Source: Pseudonocardia sp. T1-2H (lineage in GTDB: Bacteria; Actinomycetota; Actinomycetes; Mycobacteriales; Pseudonocardiaceae). Taken from it: a DNA stretch of 64,000 nt. Of this stretch, positions 34,079-44,694 are shown piece after piece. Below the pieces are notes generated by a model. The model was not told where the DNA came from and did not search any database. It worked only from the letters and a program-made list of their open reading frames with translations. The stretch spans positions 2,542,001 through 2,606,000 of the forward strand of contig NZ_JBBPCL010000001.1 in NCBI RefSeq assembly GCF_038039215.1. Reading direction: 5' to 3'. A program made the translations under genes and the position numbers. Numbering within the stretch: position 1 is the stretch's first letter; every line of letters begins with the position of its first letter.

Positions 34079-35415
34079 ATGACGGGCCCAGCCCTGACCG
34101 GGCAAGACGCACCGGCGACGAGCCGACGGCAGGTCACCAAGGTGGCCTTCGCCAGCCTCGTCGGCACCACCGTGGAGTGGTACGACTTCTACATCTACGG
34201 CACCGCCGCCGCGCTGGTGTTCCCGAAGTTGTTCTTCCCCGAGTTCTCCACCGGCGCGGGGCTTCTCGCCTCGTTGTCCACCTACGCCGTCGGGTTCGCG
34301 GCCCGGCCTCTCGGTGGGATGTTGTTCGGCCACTACGGCGACCGGGCGGGCCGCAAGAAGATGCTGGTCGTCTCGCTGCTGGCGATGGGCCTGGCGACCC
34401 TCGCGATGGGCCTCGTGCCCGGCTACGCGCAGATCGGGCTCCTCGCCCCGGTGATCGTCGTGCTGCTGCGGTTCGTGCAGGGCGTGGCGGTCGGTGGGGA
34501 GTGGGGCGGCGCCGTCCTCATGGCGGTCGAGCACGCGCCCCCGGACGGCGCGGCTTCTACGGCTCGTGGCCCCAGATCGGCAGTCCGCTCGGTCTCGTGC
34601 TGTCCACGGCGGCTTTCTCCGCGGTGGGGGCGCTGCCGGACGAGGCGTTCCTGTCCTGGGGATGGCGGGTCCCGTTCCTGCTCAGCTCGGTTCTGATCAT
34701 CGTGGGCCTCGTGGTGCGGCTCCGGCTGATGGAGTCCCCCGTCTTCGCGCAGCTCGCCGCCGAGGGCAGGACCGCCCGCCTCCCCGTCAAGGAGGCCATC
34801 ACCGGGCACGGCCGCAGCATCCTCGGCGCCGCCGGCGCGTTCGTCGTCATCAACACGGTGTTCTACCTGGTCACGGTGCTCGGACTGTCCTGGGGGACGT
34901 CGCATGTCGGCATCCCCCGCGGCACGTTCCTCGGCGCGGTGCTCGTCGCGGCCGCGTTGATGTGCCTGACCGTGCCGCTCTTCGGTGCGCTGTCCGACCG
35001 GCTCGGCCGGCGGCCGGTGTTCGCGGCGGGCGCGGTACTCGTCGCCCTGTTCGCGTTCCCCCTCTTCGCTCTCATCGAGTCCGGCTCGACCGCGCTGCTG
35101 TTCCTCGGCGTCATCGTGATCATGGGTGTGGGGCATCCGTTGATGTACGGGCCGCAGGCCGCCCTGTACTCGGAGATGTTCCCGGCCGAGGTCCGCTACA
35201 GCGGGGCGTCGCTGGGCTACCAGGTCGGCGGCATGCTCGGCGGCCTGGTGCCCCTGGTCGCCAGCGCCCTCCTGATCCGCTACGACAACGCCTCCTGGCC
35301 GATGGCCGCGCTGCTGACGATCGTCGCCCTGATCAGCCTGCTCTCCGTGCTGCTCATCCGTGCCCGCTACGCCGACTCGCCCTCCCCGGCCACCTCGGAA
35401 GGTGCCTCCTCATGA
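34079..35415 (+). pseudogene. MFS transporter, metabolite:H+ symporter family, single-base frameshift
   Basis: The first frame (to about 34545) gives VEWYDFYIYGTAAALVFPKL, RPLGGMLFGHYGDRAGRKKM and GGEWGGAVLMAVEHAPPD; the next gives GFYGSWPQIGSPLGLVLSTA and all remaining helices to GMLGGLVPLVASALLIR. Together they form 12 helices of the MHS family (KgtP, ShiA, ProP type), which import organic acids with protons. A single missing C in GGACGGCGCGG near 34550 explains the break. Start at the ATG 34079 behind GAAGGG. The stop overlaps the next start, so the operon appears otherwise sound. Confidence 0.8.
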
Positions 35416-36182
35416 CCACGACCCTCGAAGGGCGGACCGCCGCCGTCACGGGTGCCGCCCGCGGCATAGGCCGGGCGATCGCCACCGCACTCGCCGCGGC
35501 CGGTGCCACCGTCGCCGTCGTCGACAAGGACGGCGACGGTGCGGCCGCCGCCGCGAAGGCGCTCGGCGGCCCGTCCGTCGCCGCCGACCTCACGGACCCG
35601 GACGAGGTGGAGCGCGCCCTGTCGGAGGTCGTCGACGAGCTGGGCGCGCCCGACATCTTCGTCAACAACGCGGGGATCCTGCGCGCGGGCGATCTCGTGA
35701 CGTCCGCGATCGACGACTGGGACGCCCAGTTCGCCGTCAACACCCGCGCCGCCTACCTGTCCGTCCGCGCCGCCGCCGGGCACATGCGCCGCCGGGCCGC
35801 GGGCGGGTCGATCGTCGTCGTCACGTCGAACTGCGCCCGCACCCCGCGGATGGACCTGGGGGCGTACTGCGCCTCGAAGGCGGCGACCGACATGATGGCC
35901 CGCTGCCTCGCGCTCGAACTGGCCGCCGAGTCGATCCGGGTCAACACCCTCTGCCCGGGCTCGTGTGACACCGAGCTGCAGCGCGAGCAGTGGCGGCGCC
36001 TCGGGATCGGCCCGGAGCGCCAGATCGACGGCGACCCCGCCAAGTTCCGCACGGGCATCCCCATGGGCCGGTTGACGACCCCGGAGGACGTGGCCGACCT
36101 CGCGGTGGTCCTGGCGTCCGACGCCTCCCGCTTCGTGACCGGGCAGTCCTGGCACGTCGACGGCGGGCAAACGCTCCCGTGA
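35412..36182 (+). CDS. Short-chain dehydrogenase/reductase
   Basis: 256 residues, ATG overlapping the transporter stop. NAD(P) motif TGAARGIGRAIA, NNAG motif FVNNAGILRAG, catalytic Ser in VVVTSNCARTP and Tyr/Lys in AYCASKAATDMM, VNTLCPGSCDTEL. All classical residues are present. The TSNCARTPRMDLGAYCASKA stretch resembles the EntA group, which oxidises dihydrodiols, but this is not proof of substrate. The stop overlaps the start of the next SDR gene. Confidence 0.85.
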   Translation: MTTTLEGRTAAVTGAARGIGRAIATALAAAGATVAVVDKDGDGAAAAAKALGGPSVAADLTDPDEVERALSEVVDELGAPDIFVNNAGILRAGDLVTSAIDDWDAQFAVNTRAAYLSVRAAAGHMRRRAAGGSIVVVTSNCARTPRMDLGAYCASKAATDMMARCLALELAAESIRVNTLCPGSCDTELQREQWRRLGIGPERQIDGDPAKFRTGIPMGRLTTPEDVADLAVVLASDASRFVTGQSWHVDGGQTLP

Positions 36183-36925
36183 CCGGGCTTGAGGGTCTGA
36201 CCGCCGCCGTGACCGGCGGCGCATCGGGAATCGGCCGCGCGACCGCCGAGCTGCTGGCCGCGCGGGGCGCCCGGGTCGCCGTGCTCGACCTCGACCCGAC
36301 CGGCGTCATCGCCCCGCTGTGCGGGATCCGCGCCGACGTCACCGACGACGCGTCGATGGCGGGGGCGATCGCCGAGGTGGTCGAGCGCTTCCGCGGCCTC
36401 GACATCCTGGTCAACAACGCCGGGATCGGTGCGGCCGGGACGGTCGAGGCCAACTCCCTCGACGAGTGGCGCCGCGTCCTCGACGTCAACCTGCTGGGCG
36501 TGGTCCGGACGACGCGGGCCGCGCTACCGGCGTTGCGCCGCTCGACGTGTGCCGCGGTCGTCAACGTCGGTTCGATCGTCGCCACCGCCGGGTTGCCCGA
36601 CCGCGCGCTGTACTCGGCGAGCAAGGGGGCCGTGGCCGCGCTGACCCGGGCGATGGCGGTGGACCACCTCCGCGACGGTGTCCGGGTGAACTGCGTCCAC
36701 CCGGGAACCGTCGACTCCCCGTGGATCAGCCGGCTGCTCGACAACGCCCGCGAGCCGGACGAAGAGCTGGCCGCCCTGCGGGCCCGGCAACCGATCGGAC
36801 GGCTGGTGACAACGGGGGAGGTCGCGCACGCGATCGTCTACCTGGCGGATCCGGCGGCGGGCTCCGTCACCGGTACCGAGGTGGCTGTGGACGGGGGGAT
36901 GGCGGGGCTGCGCTGCGCGCGCTGA
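36179..36925 (+). CDS. Short-chain dehydrogenase/reductase
   Basis: 248 residues, GTG overlapping the previous stop. TGGASGIGRATAELLAARG, VNNAGIGAAGTVEAN, NVGSIVATAGLPDRALYSAS with Tyr and the Lys of YSASKGAV, VNCVHPGTVDSPW. Classical SDR with Asp after strand 2 (VAVLDLDPTG), which indicates NAD over NADP. Last gene of the operon; two SDRs in series suggest consecutive alcohol oxidations of one substrate. Confidence 0.85.
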   Translation: MTGLEGLTAAVTGGASGIGRATAELLAARGARVAVLDLDPTGVIAPLCGIRADVTDDASMAGAIAEVVERFRGLDILVNNAGIGAAGTVEANSLDEWRRVLDVNLLGVVRTTRAALPALRRSTCAAVVNVGSIVATAGLPDRALYSASKGAVAALTRAMAVDHLRDGVRVNCVHPGTVDSPWISRLLDNAREPDEELAALRARQPIGRLVTTGEVAHAIVYLADPAAGSVTGTEVAVDGGMAGLRCAR

Positions 36926-36972
36926 CTGAATCCGACCCGCACGGGTCAGGTCGGGCGACGGCCGGCGCCGGC

Positions 36973-37190
36973 TCAGCGGTCGCGCGGCGTTCCTGTCGTG
37001 GCGCGGACGATCAGCTGCGGCGGCACCACCTGCGCTCCCTCGTCCGACGATGCGCTGCCTTCCGCTCTGGCGAGGGCCAGCCGGGTCGCGATGCCCGCCA
37101 GCCGTGCGGCGTCCTGCCCCACGCCGACGACAGGCCGGCGAGATTGGTGTCGTCGTACCCGATCAGGGACACGTCCTCGGGGACCGGACG
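36973..37190 (-). pseudogene. LacI-family regulator, C-terminal fragment
   Basis: The minus strand reads PEDVSLIGYDDTNLAGLSS, then, after a shift with apparent deletion, VGQDAARLAGIATRLALARA and VVPPQLIVRATTGTPRDR and a TGA. This is the last 70 residues of a LacI/PurR periplasmic-binding-like domain. The DNA-binding part is missing; it is joined directly to the tail of a kinase fragment. It could have been the original regulator of the catabolic operon that ends 48 bp away. Confidence 0.65.
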
Positions 37191-37194
37191 CCGC

Positions 37195-37553
37195 GCATGT
37201 AGTGGTGCCGGAGCGACGGCGGGGCGGAGTCGCCCGAGAACTCGACATAGGCGTCGAGGAAGAAGCCCGCGGCCTCCGGGGCGCCGACCCGCTCGAGATC
37301 CATCGCGAGGAACGCGACGTCGTCGAGCCCGTCGAGGCAGCGGAGGCGGTCGTCGAAGTCGAGACAGTCCAGCAGCCGCGGGCCGTGCCAGCCTGCGATT
37401 GAGCATCAGCTCCCGATCCAGCGCGGCGCGGCGCAGCTCGGCGGTGGAGAAGTCGCAGAACGCGGTGCGGACGGGCTTCTTCAGCTTGTAGGCGCGGTCG
37501 CCGAGCAGGACGACGACGCCGATGTGGGTTTCCCGGACCGCGGCAGGGCTCAC
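37195..37553 (-). pseudogene. Rv2004c-like aminoglycoside phosphotransferase/kinase, internally deleted
   Basis: A GTG at 37553 overlaps the universal stress protein stop. The first 55 codons give AAVRETHIGVVVLLGDRAYK, LKKPVRTAFCDFSTAELRRA and LDRELMLNRRLA, the N terminus of the two-domain APH/ATPase family. After a gap the text resumes as LLDCLDFDDRLRCLDGLDDV, AFLAMDLERVGAPEAAGFFL and EFSGDSAPPSLRHHY, the later part of the APH domain. The C-terminal P-loop kinase domain is gone. In mycobacteria a gene of this type (Rv2004c) belongs to the DosR regulon, next to a universal stress protein, as here. Confidence 0.65.
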
Positions 37554-38419
37554 CACAGCTCGGCTCGCGCGTGTGGGTCCCGCGCCGGGCCACCTGCGGG
37601 TTGCACGTCGGAGTGGCCGGTGACCACGACGGGACACGGCGCCGCGCGCAGCAGCGCGCGGCTCGTCGAGCCGAGCATCCCGCGCAGTCCGCCCTTCGCG
37701 GGCCCTACGACGAGGAGCAGGGCACCGACGGCCCGTTCGATGAGCACCGGCAGGGGACGACCGTGGACGACGTGCACGGCGACAGGCACGCCGGTGTCGC
37801 GTTCGGCCCATCGCGCTGTCAGCGGTTCGAGCAGGTCACGGGCGTGGGCGGCGTCTCGCGCCGAGTGGGCGACGTGCACGACGTGCAGCGGTGCCCGGCG
37901 CCGGCGGGCGAAGGCGTGGGCCACCGCCACGACACCGGCGTCGGTGTGCGGGTCACCGATTCCGGCGACCACAGGGCCCGCGGGCGCTTCCTGGTCGCCG
38001 CTGTGAACGACGGCGACGGCACCCGTGGCGTGCGCCGCGACGCGGAGGGCGACCGAGCCGCCCGACCCGACCTGGCCGTCGCCCGGCATGCCGAGCACGA
38101 CCAGGTCGGCGCGGCCGGCGATCTCGACGAGAGCGACGGCCGGGTCCGCGTCGAGCCGGGCGGTGTGGACCGCCAGGGCCGGGTTCCGGCGGTGGGCCAC
38201 GGTGTATGCGCGTCCCAGGATCCGGCCCGCGTGGGCGCGCAGGGCACCCGCGGCCCCTGCCGCGTACGGCGCGGCGTGGACGATCAGCAGGGGAACCGCA
38301 CGCTTCCCGGCCTCGTCGACGGCCCAGCGGACCGCGTGCAGCGACGTCTCGGTTCCGTCGATGCCGACCGCGACATGCGCTTCGGTGGCGAACGGCAGGT
38401 CAGGCACGGTGTGGGTCAT
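37550..38419 (-). CDS. Tandem universal stress protein
   Basis: 289 residues with two UspA domains. Domain 1 starts HVAVGIDGTETSLHAVRWAV and has the ATP loop GMPGDGQVGSGGSVALRV; domain 2 starts VVAGIGDPHTDAGVVAVAHA and has VGPAKGGLRGMLGSTSRALL. Both keep the G-x2-G-x9-G-S/T pattern of ATP-binding members. Its start lies inside the end of the nitroreductase gene and its stop overlaps the kinase start, so the three form one operon. Tandem USPs of this kind are DosR-regulon members in mycobacteria. Confidence 0.9.
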   Translation of the reverse strand: MTHTVPDLPFATEAHVAVGIDGTETSLHAVRWAVDEAGKRAVPLLIVHAAPYAAGAAGALRAHAGRILGRAYTVAHRRNPALAVHTARLDADPAVALVEIAGRADLVVLGMPGDGQVGSGGSVALRVAAHATGAVAVVHSGDQEAPAGPVVAGIGDPHTDAGVVAVAHAFARRRRAPLHVVHVAHSARDAAHARDLLEPLTARWAERDTGVPVAVHVVHGRPLPVLIERAVGALLLVVGPAKGGLRGMLGSTSRALLRAAPCPVVVTGHSDVQPAGGPARDPHARAELW

Positions 38420-39447
38420 CAGCGAGCTCCTTGTCCGTGTGTGCAGGGGTCGTGGAAGTCGCGGCGGAGGCAGGGAGGACCAGGTCCTCCACGCGGAGTC
38501 GTGGTGTCGCGGCGACCGGCCATCCGTGGCCGATCCGCAGGACCGCCAGCGGCGGGCGTGTCCCGCTGAGCAGCCGGCGCATCCGGTCCCGGACGTCGGG
38601 TATCTCGACCAGCTGGGACAGGAAGGAGACGGACAGCCCGTGCACGGTGGCGGTCAGCAGGACGCGCTGCAACGCCTCGCCCGCGCGGATCTCCTCCCGC
38701 GGCCCGTCGGTGTGGACGCTGAGCACCCCGATCAGGGGCTCGGCCTCGAAGTCGGGTCCGTCGATCCGGCCGGTGCCGCCGCTGAAGTCACGCATCACCC
38801 ACGCCCCGTTGGACAGGGGCTGCGGGCCCCCCGCCGCCGCGGGCACCCCGTCGGGGCGCCCGGCCTCGTGTCCGGTCCAGGCGGCGATCTCGGCCAGGAA
38901 CGCCGGATCGGCCGACTGCCGCTGGTGGGCCTGGCGGGCCAACCAGCCCAATTCGGAGCGCTGCTGCGGATCCGTGACCAGATGCAGCCAGGCGCCCTCC
39001 TCGGTGGCGGCGCGGGTAGGCGTAGCGGGCGGGGGAGGCCACCGCCACCTCGGCGAACGGACGCCTGTTGGTCCTGCGCCGCGGAACCGCCGCGAGCAGC
39101 CGCTGCTGCTCGGGTGTGGCTCGTCGCCGACCGCCCCGACGGACGATCGCGACGAGATCGGGGTTTCCGGGATCGGGCAGGACGGTCACCACCGGTCTGA
39201 TCCCCAGCCCGATCAGTCCGAGCCGGAGGTTGAACAGAGCGGCCCCACCTGCGATCCGCAGCTCCCGGCCGTCGGGGTCGGCGACGCGGAGTTTTCGTCC
39301 TCGATCGAGGTGGACCTCGATCCAGTCCGGCGTCAGGCGAAACCGCCACGGCTGCGTGTTGTGCAGCGACGGGGCCAACGCCGCCGTCTGCAGGAGCCTG
39401 CGCACCTGCTCCTCGGACAGCCCCAATGCCTGCGTGATCGTGCCCAT
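38400..39447 (-). pseudogene. Acg-type nitroreductase (Rv2032/Rv3131-like), frameshifted
   Basis: From the ATG at 39447 the frame gives AALAPSLHNTQPWRFRLTPD, ADPDGRELRIAGGAALFNLR and RRRTNRRPFAEVAVASPARY, all hallmarks of the Acg family. Near 39020 it shifts by one base and continues as GAWLHLV, GWLARQAHQRQSADPAFLAE and LSVSFLSQLVEIPDVRDRMR to 38400. The reader should treat it as one gene of about 348 codons. Acg proteins bind FMN but form a lid over it. A DosR-like box lies 76 bp upstream. First gene of the nitroreductase/USP/kinase operon. Confidence 0.8.
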
Positions 39448-39522
39448 CACCGCTCACCGTCTCCGTACCCGGCGGGTGTCCGCCATGACTTGCGAGCCTG
39501 CTCGTGGCCGCCGACGGCGGGT

Positions 39523-41315
<1,793 letters not shown>

Positions 41316-41342
41316 CCCGGGCCCGCAGGGCCGACCGGGCCG

Positions 41343-41993
41343 TCAGCGCGCGCCGGGGCGGCGGCGTTCGGTCGCGTAGACCGCCGCCTCGGTGCGGCGG
41401 GCGAAACCCAGCTTGTGCAGCAACGAGGAGACGTAGTTCTTGACCGTCTTCTCCGCCAGGTAGAGCTCGGCGCCGATCTGCCGGTTCGTCAACCCGTCCG
41501 CGATCAACTCGAGGATCCGCCGCTCCTGCGGGCTGAGCGACTCGAACTTCGGGTCCGTGGGCTCCGCGCCGCGGCGCAGCCGTTCGAGTACCAGGCCCGT
41601 GGCCTTGGGGTCCAGCAGCGAACCGCCCGCGGCCACGGTCCGCACCGCCCCGACGAGATCGATGCCGGCGACCTGCTTGAGCAGGTACCCCGAGGCCCCC
41701 GCCATGATCGCGCCGAAGAGCGCCTCGTCGTCGGAGAACGAGGTCAGCATCAGACACGCCGGGGGCGGTGTCATCACCGAGCGGATGTCCCGGCACACCG
41801 TGACCCCGTCACCGTCGGGCAGGCGAACGTCCAGGATCGCCACGTCCGGCCGCAGGGCCGGCACCCGGGCCAGGGCCTGCGCCGCCGTACCGGCCTCGCC
41901 CACCACCTCGATGTCGTCCTCGGTCTCGAGCAGCTGGGCGATACCGCGGCGGACGATCTCGTGGTCGTCGAGCAGGAACACCGAGATGGTCAA
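41343..41993 (-). CDS. dosR: DosR/DevR-like response regulator
   Basis: 216 residues, TTG start at 41993 with AAGGAGGACGCG upstream; the open frame extends further but only this start has a ribosome site and DosR length. Receiver: LLDDHEIVRRG, phospho-acceptor Asp55 in VAILDVRLPDGDG, Lys106 in SGYLLKQ. LuxR HTH: LSPQERRILELIADGLTNRQ, AEKTVKNYVSSLLHKLG. The EKTVKNYVS recognition helix is the same as in DosR. It converges with dosS. A DosR-like box at 42072 upstream suggests autoregulation. Confidence 0.92.
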   Translation of the reverse strand: MTISVFLLDDHEIVRRGIAQLLETEDDIEVVGEAGTAAQALARVPALRPDVAILDVRLPDGDGVTVCRDIRSVMTPPPACLMLTSFSDDEALFGAIMAGASGYLLKQVAGIDLVGAVRTVAAGGSLLDPKATGLVLERLRRGAEPTDPKFESLSPQERRILELIADGLTNRQIGAELYLAEKTVKNYVSSLLHKLGFARRTEAAVYATERRRPGAR

Positions 41994-42071
41994 CGCGTCC
42001 TCCTTGGGCCGATGCGACGACGCTAGCCCGGCGCCCGGCCCTGCGTCGCTGATCGCTCGGCCCTGGCCGGT

Positions 42072-42086
42072 AGGGCCGATGGTCCT
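42072..42086. promoter_or_regulatory. Candidate DosR box upstream of dosR
   Basis: AGGGCCGATGGTCCT, an imperfect dyad (AGGGCC / AGGACC) 79 bp before the TTG start of dosR. It fits the GGG-x-C...G-x-CC layout of DosR sites and would allow the positive autoregulation seen in mycobacteria. It also lies before the USP remnant on the other strand. Confidence 0.45.
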
Positions 42087-42116
42087 GCCTCCTACCGGCG
42101 TCGCTCGGGCCGGGGG

Positions 42117-42440
42117 CGACGGCCGAGGTCGTCCTCGACTCTGATCCCGGGCCCGCACGTATCGGAGACGTCGTGGCGGCGCGCACCGGCGACGCGCGCC
42201 TGCTCGTCGTCGGCAGCTTCGGCGAAGACGCCTCCGGTGGGCTGCTCGCCGGAACGATCGCCGCCGCGCTCAGCGGGGCGGCGCGCTGTCCCCTCGCCGT
42301 GGTTCGCGGGCCGGAGCCGAACGCGGCGCCTCCGAGCGACGGGCCCGTCGTCGTCGGTACCGACGCCAGTGCGGCGGGCACGGCCGCTTTGGATGCTGCC
42401 GCGGACATCGCCGCTGCGCTGCGCCGTCGCTGGCGCGGCC
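42117..42440 (+). pseudogene. Universal stress protein, internal fragment
   Basis: The plus strand reads ARIGDVVAARTGDARLLVVG, then GLLAGTIAAALSGAARCPLA and VVRG, the end of a first UspA domain, followed by a linker and the start of a second (GPVVVGTDASAAGTAALDAA) that breaks off at LRR. Both ends are missing. It begins inside the upstream region of dosR and ends against the nitroreductase stop. A deletion probably removed the flanks, leaving the dosR promoter. Confidence 0.7.
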
Positions 42441-42445
42441 CAAGG

Positions 42446-43450
42446 TCAGCGGTGCAGGACCGATCGCAGCGGCCGGCGCGGAGTGGCCTCGAGCGGAGCG
42501 GAATCCGCCGGTGGGTGACCGACGCGAATGATCAGCTGCGGATACTCGGGTATGCGCAGGGCCTCCATCTGGATCCGCTCCCGCGTCGCGCTGATTTCCA
42601 GGGCCTGGCTCAGCGGTGCGGTGGCCAGCCCGGATCGGGTCGCGGTGAGCAGGACCGCGCTCATCGCCTCACCCGCCTGGACCGCGCTCGGCACGTCGTC
42701 GCGCGCGGTGGCGAGCACGAGCAGGAGGCCACCGTCGGGGCCGAACGCCGGATCGGCGGCCTGCTGTCCGGACGGGAAGCGGCGCAGGTAGCTCGCGGTG
42801 TACGCGTCGCGGGGCGGGACGGAGGTTGCGGGAATCCCGTCGTGCGCGTTCGCGTACCGGTGGGTCCAGGTCAACAGCTCGCTCAGGTAGCCCGGGCGGT
42901 GTGGCTGCGAGGTGGCGGCCTCGGCCAGGACGACGTGGAGGCGGGCGGCCGCGGCGGGGTCGGTCACCGCTTGCAGGACGGTCCCGAATCCGCTCGCCCG
43001 ATCGACCATCGCGCGCAGGGCGGCGGTCGAGACGGGTTCCTGGGCGTAGGGCCGGCGGTCGGTGTGCCGGCGGCCGAGCTGGCCGAAGAGCGCGGCGTCC
43101 GCCCGGTTCGGCGCGCCGGAGCGCGTTCGCACGGTGGCGAGATGGTCTCGGCTCTCCGGGTCGGGGAGCCGATCGGTCTCGGTGGCCACGCCGAGCCCGG
43201 CCAGCGCCACCTGCAGGTGGTGCAGGGCGGCGCCACAGCTGATCAGCATGTCCCGCCCGTCCGGGTCGGTGCCCGTCAGCTGCCGGTTCCGATCGGCGAA
43301 CAGCTCGACCCGGTCCGCCCCGATCCGCCAGCACCACGGCTGGGTGTTGTGCACCGAAGGAGCCTGCAGGGCCAGCTCGACGGCGTGCTGAAGACGGTCG
43401 TGGTCCGCGGGGCGGGTCGAGAGTGTCGTGGGGCGGTCGTCGCTGTTCAT
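42446..43450 (-). CDS. Acg-type nitroreductase (Rv3131-like)
   Basis: 334 residues from the ATG at 43450 with TGAGG upstream; the frame is open further but with non-homologous sequence. LALQAPSVHNTQPWCWRIGA, DPDGRDMLISCGAALHHLQV, RRHTDRRPYAQEPV, then AGEAMSAVLLTATRSGLATA and LSQALEIS. Intact counterpart of the broken gene at 38400. Acg proteins are strongly induced in hypoxia through DosR, and two DosR-like boxes lie 36-101 bp upstream. The reaction is unknown. Confidence 0.9.
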   Translation of the reverse strand: MNSDDRPTTLSTRPADHDRLQHAVELALQAPSVHNTQPWCWRIGADRVELFADRNRQLTGTDPDGRDMLISCGAALHHLQVALAGLGVATETDRLPDPESRDHLATVRTRSGAPNRADAALFGQLGRRHTDRRPYAQEPVSTAALRAMVDRASGFGTVLQAVTDPAAAARLHVVLAEAATSQPHRPGYLSELLTWTHRYANAHDGIPATSVPPRDAYTASYLRRFPSGQQAADPAFGPDGGLLLVLATARDDVPSAVQAGEAMSAVLLTATRSGLATAPLSQALEISATRERIQMEALRIPEYPQLIIRVGHPPADSAPLEATPRRPLRSVLHR

Positions 43451-43485
43451 CGCCTCAGGGTCCCGCGGGCGCGGCCTCGGAGGCA

Positions 43486-43499
43486 GGGTCGAAGGACCC
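43486..43499. promoter_or_regulatory. Candidate DosR box 1 upstream of nitroreductase
   Basis: GGGTCGAAGGACCC, or GGGTCCTTCGACCC on the minus strand: a dyad with perfect 5-bp arms. Differs from the box at 39523 (GGGACCTTCGACGC) in two places. Centred 42 bp before the nitroreductase start, near the expected -35 region. Confidence 0.55.
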
Positions 43500-43537
43500 C
43501 GGTGGGGGAGCCGGCAGGTCCGGTCCTGCGCCGACGA

Positions 43538-43551
43538 GGGGCGAAGGACCC
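43538..43551. promoter_or_regulatory. Candidate DosR box 2 upstream of nitroreductase
   Basis: GGGGCGAAGGACCC, or GGGTCCTTCGCCCC on the minus strand, differs from box 1 at one position. The centres are 52 bp apart, five helical turns, placing both boxes on the same face of DNA. Paired boxes are also typical of strongly induced DosR targets in mycobacteria. The near-dyad GCAGGTCCGGTCCTGC (43515-43530) lies between. Confidence 0.55.
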
Positions 43552-43631
43552 TGGCCGTCCGGCTGTTCGCCGCGCACGGCGGCCCGCCCGGGATGTGACG
43601 GTTGCGAGGACTCGACTCCCGGGAGGCCAGC

Positions 43632-43755
43632 ATGTCCCGATCCGACCCGATCGTTCGCCATCACCCGGTGGTGCTGGAGCATCGCGCGCGTCGTGCGGCG
43701 GACGCCCAGCTGCGGATCGCGGACCGGATCACCGCGTTCGCGGGCTCGATACGTA
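43632..43755 (+). pseudogene. DUF1003 protein, N-terminal fragment
   Basis: ATG at 43632 behind GGGAGG gives MSRSDPIVRHHPVVLEHRAR, RAADAQLRIADRITAFAGSI and then loses homology. HHPVVxEHRARR and ADxITxFAGSM are the start of DUF1003 membrane proteins; the membrane part is absent. It is divergent from the nitroreductase and shares the DosR-box region. Confidence 0.55.
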
Positions 43756-43939
43756 CTACCGCTGGTTGGCGTGCCCGGTCCGGCAGCTTCCGGTGCCGGG
43801 TCAGGCTCGAGGGCAGCGGCAGAACCGCAGCAGGGACATCGACCGCGGTGGGAAATGAGCTGAGCACGCTGCTCGGCATCGGCCGAACAGTCATGATCTG
43901 TGCTCCGAGCGGCGCTGCACACGTCGTGAGGCGCCTGCT

Positions 43940-44116
43940 CACCACGTGGGTGATGCCGAGCTCGACCGCCGTACGCAGGACGGTGATCGCGGCGTCGCCG
44001 TCCTTCGGCGGGCCGAAGACGCCGGGGCCGGCGAGCTGCATCGCGCCGTAGCCGACGCGGGTGAGCTCGAGATCGGCGACGCGGTAGCTGCCGCCGGGGA
44101 GATTCTGGGATGTCAT
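43940..44116 (-). pseudogene. Aldo/keto reductase, N-terminal fragment
   Basis: From an ATG at 44116 behind AGGAAGG: GSYRVADLELTRVGYGAMQL, AGPGVFGPPKDGDAAITVLR and TAVELGITH. This is the first 55 residues of an aldo/keto reductase up to the strand that should read HIDTSDFYGP; the catalytic Asp, Tyr, Lys and His are all missing. The remaining 43756-43940 is not recognisable. Confidence 0.65.
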
Positions 44117-44694
44117 GGTGCCTTCCTGCTCGCAGGCATATGCGGCGAGCACCGTCCACGGTGCGAGCTGCGCCGCGAGAAGGTGTCGCTCGGCGACTCG
44201 GGCGGTCAGCTGCTGGTGACCTACCACGCGGAGCCGGGCTCCAGGGCGCGCCACGACGTTTGCCCTACCTGTCAGCAGGAGTCCAGGGACTGCAGCTAGC
44301 ACCGGGGCGTGACGACCGCTGGTGGCGATGCCCCGAGTGGCCATTACCGCGACGCTGTCTGCGGCGCGCGAGGATTTTTTGGTGCTGGACTACCGCGACG
44401 AGCACACGCTGTTGACGTGGCCAGCCCAAGTCGACCTACCGCCGGCGCGCCGGACATCACGAAAGGAGCGCCCGACGCCATGGCCGTGGAGACCATTCCC
44501 GTTGCCGTCCGCTCGGGCCTCCGTTTCTGTCGAGGAACCCGCGTGGCGGCGCTTTTCGCCAAGCACTGACCGCTCTGTCCTTCCCATTCCCTGCGGAATC
44601 CACGGGCCCCGGCAGGAGAAGACCGATGAAAAGACAGCCAGTCCCTTACACCCGTAGCCGAGTATCAGAACGGCGAGGACGAGGATCCCGGTGC
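44117..44694. other. Gap without a recognised gene
   Basis: Several short open frames occur, none with both a ribosome site and known homology. One plus-strand frame (HRPRCELRREKVSLGDSGGQ, LLVTYHAEPG) up to TAG at 44297-44299 reads like coding sequence. An ATG at 44480 after AAAGGAG encodes 29 residues. There is a T6 run at 44373. I take the interval as the decayed border between the dormancy locus and the kdp locus. Confidence 0.4.
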
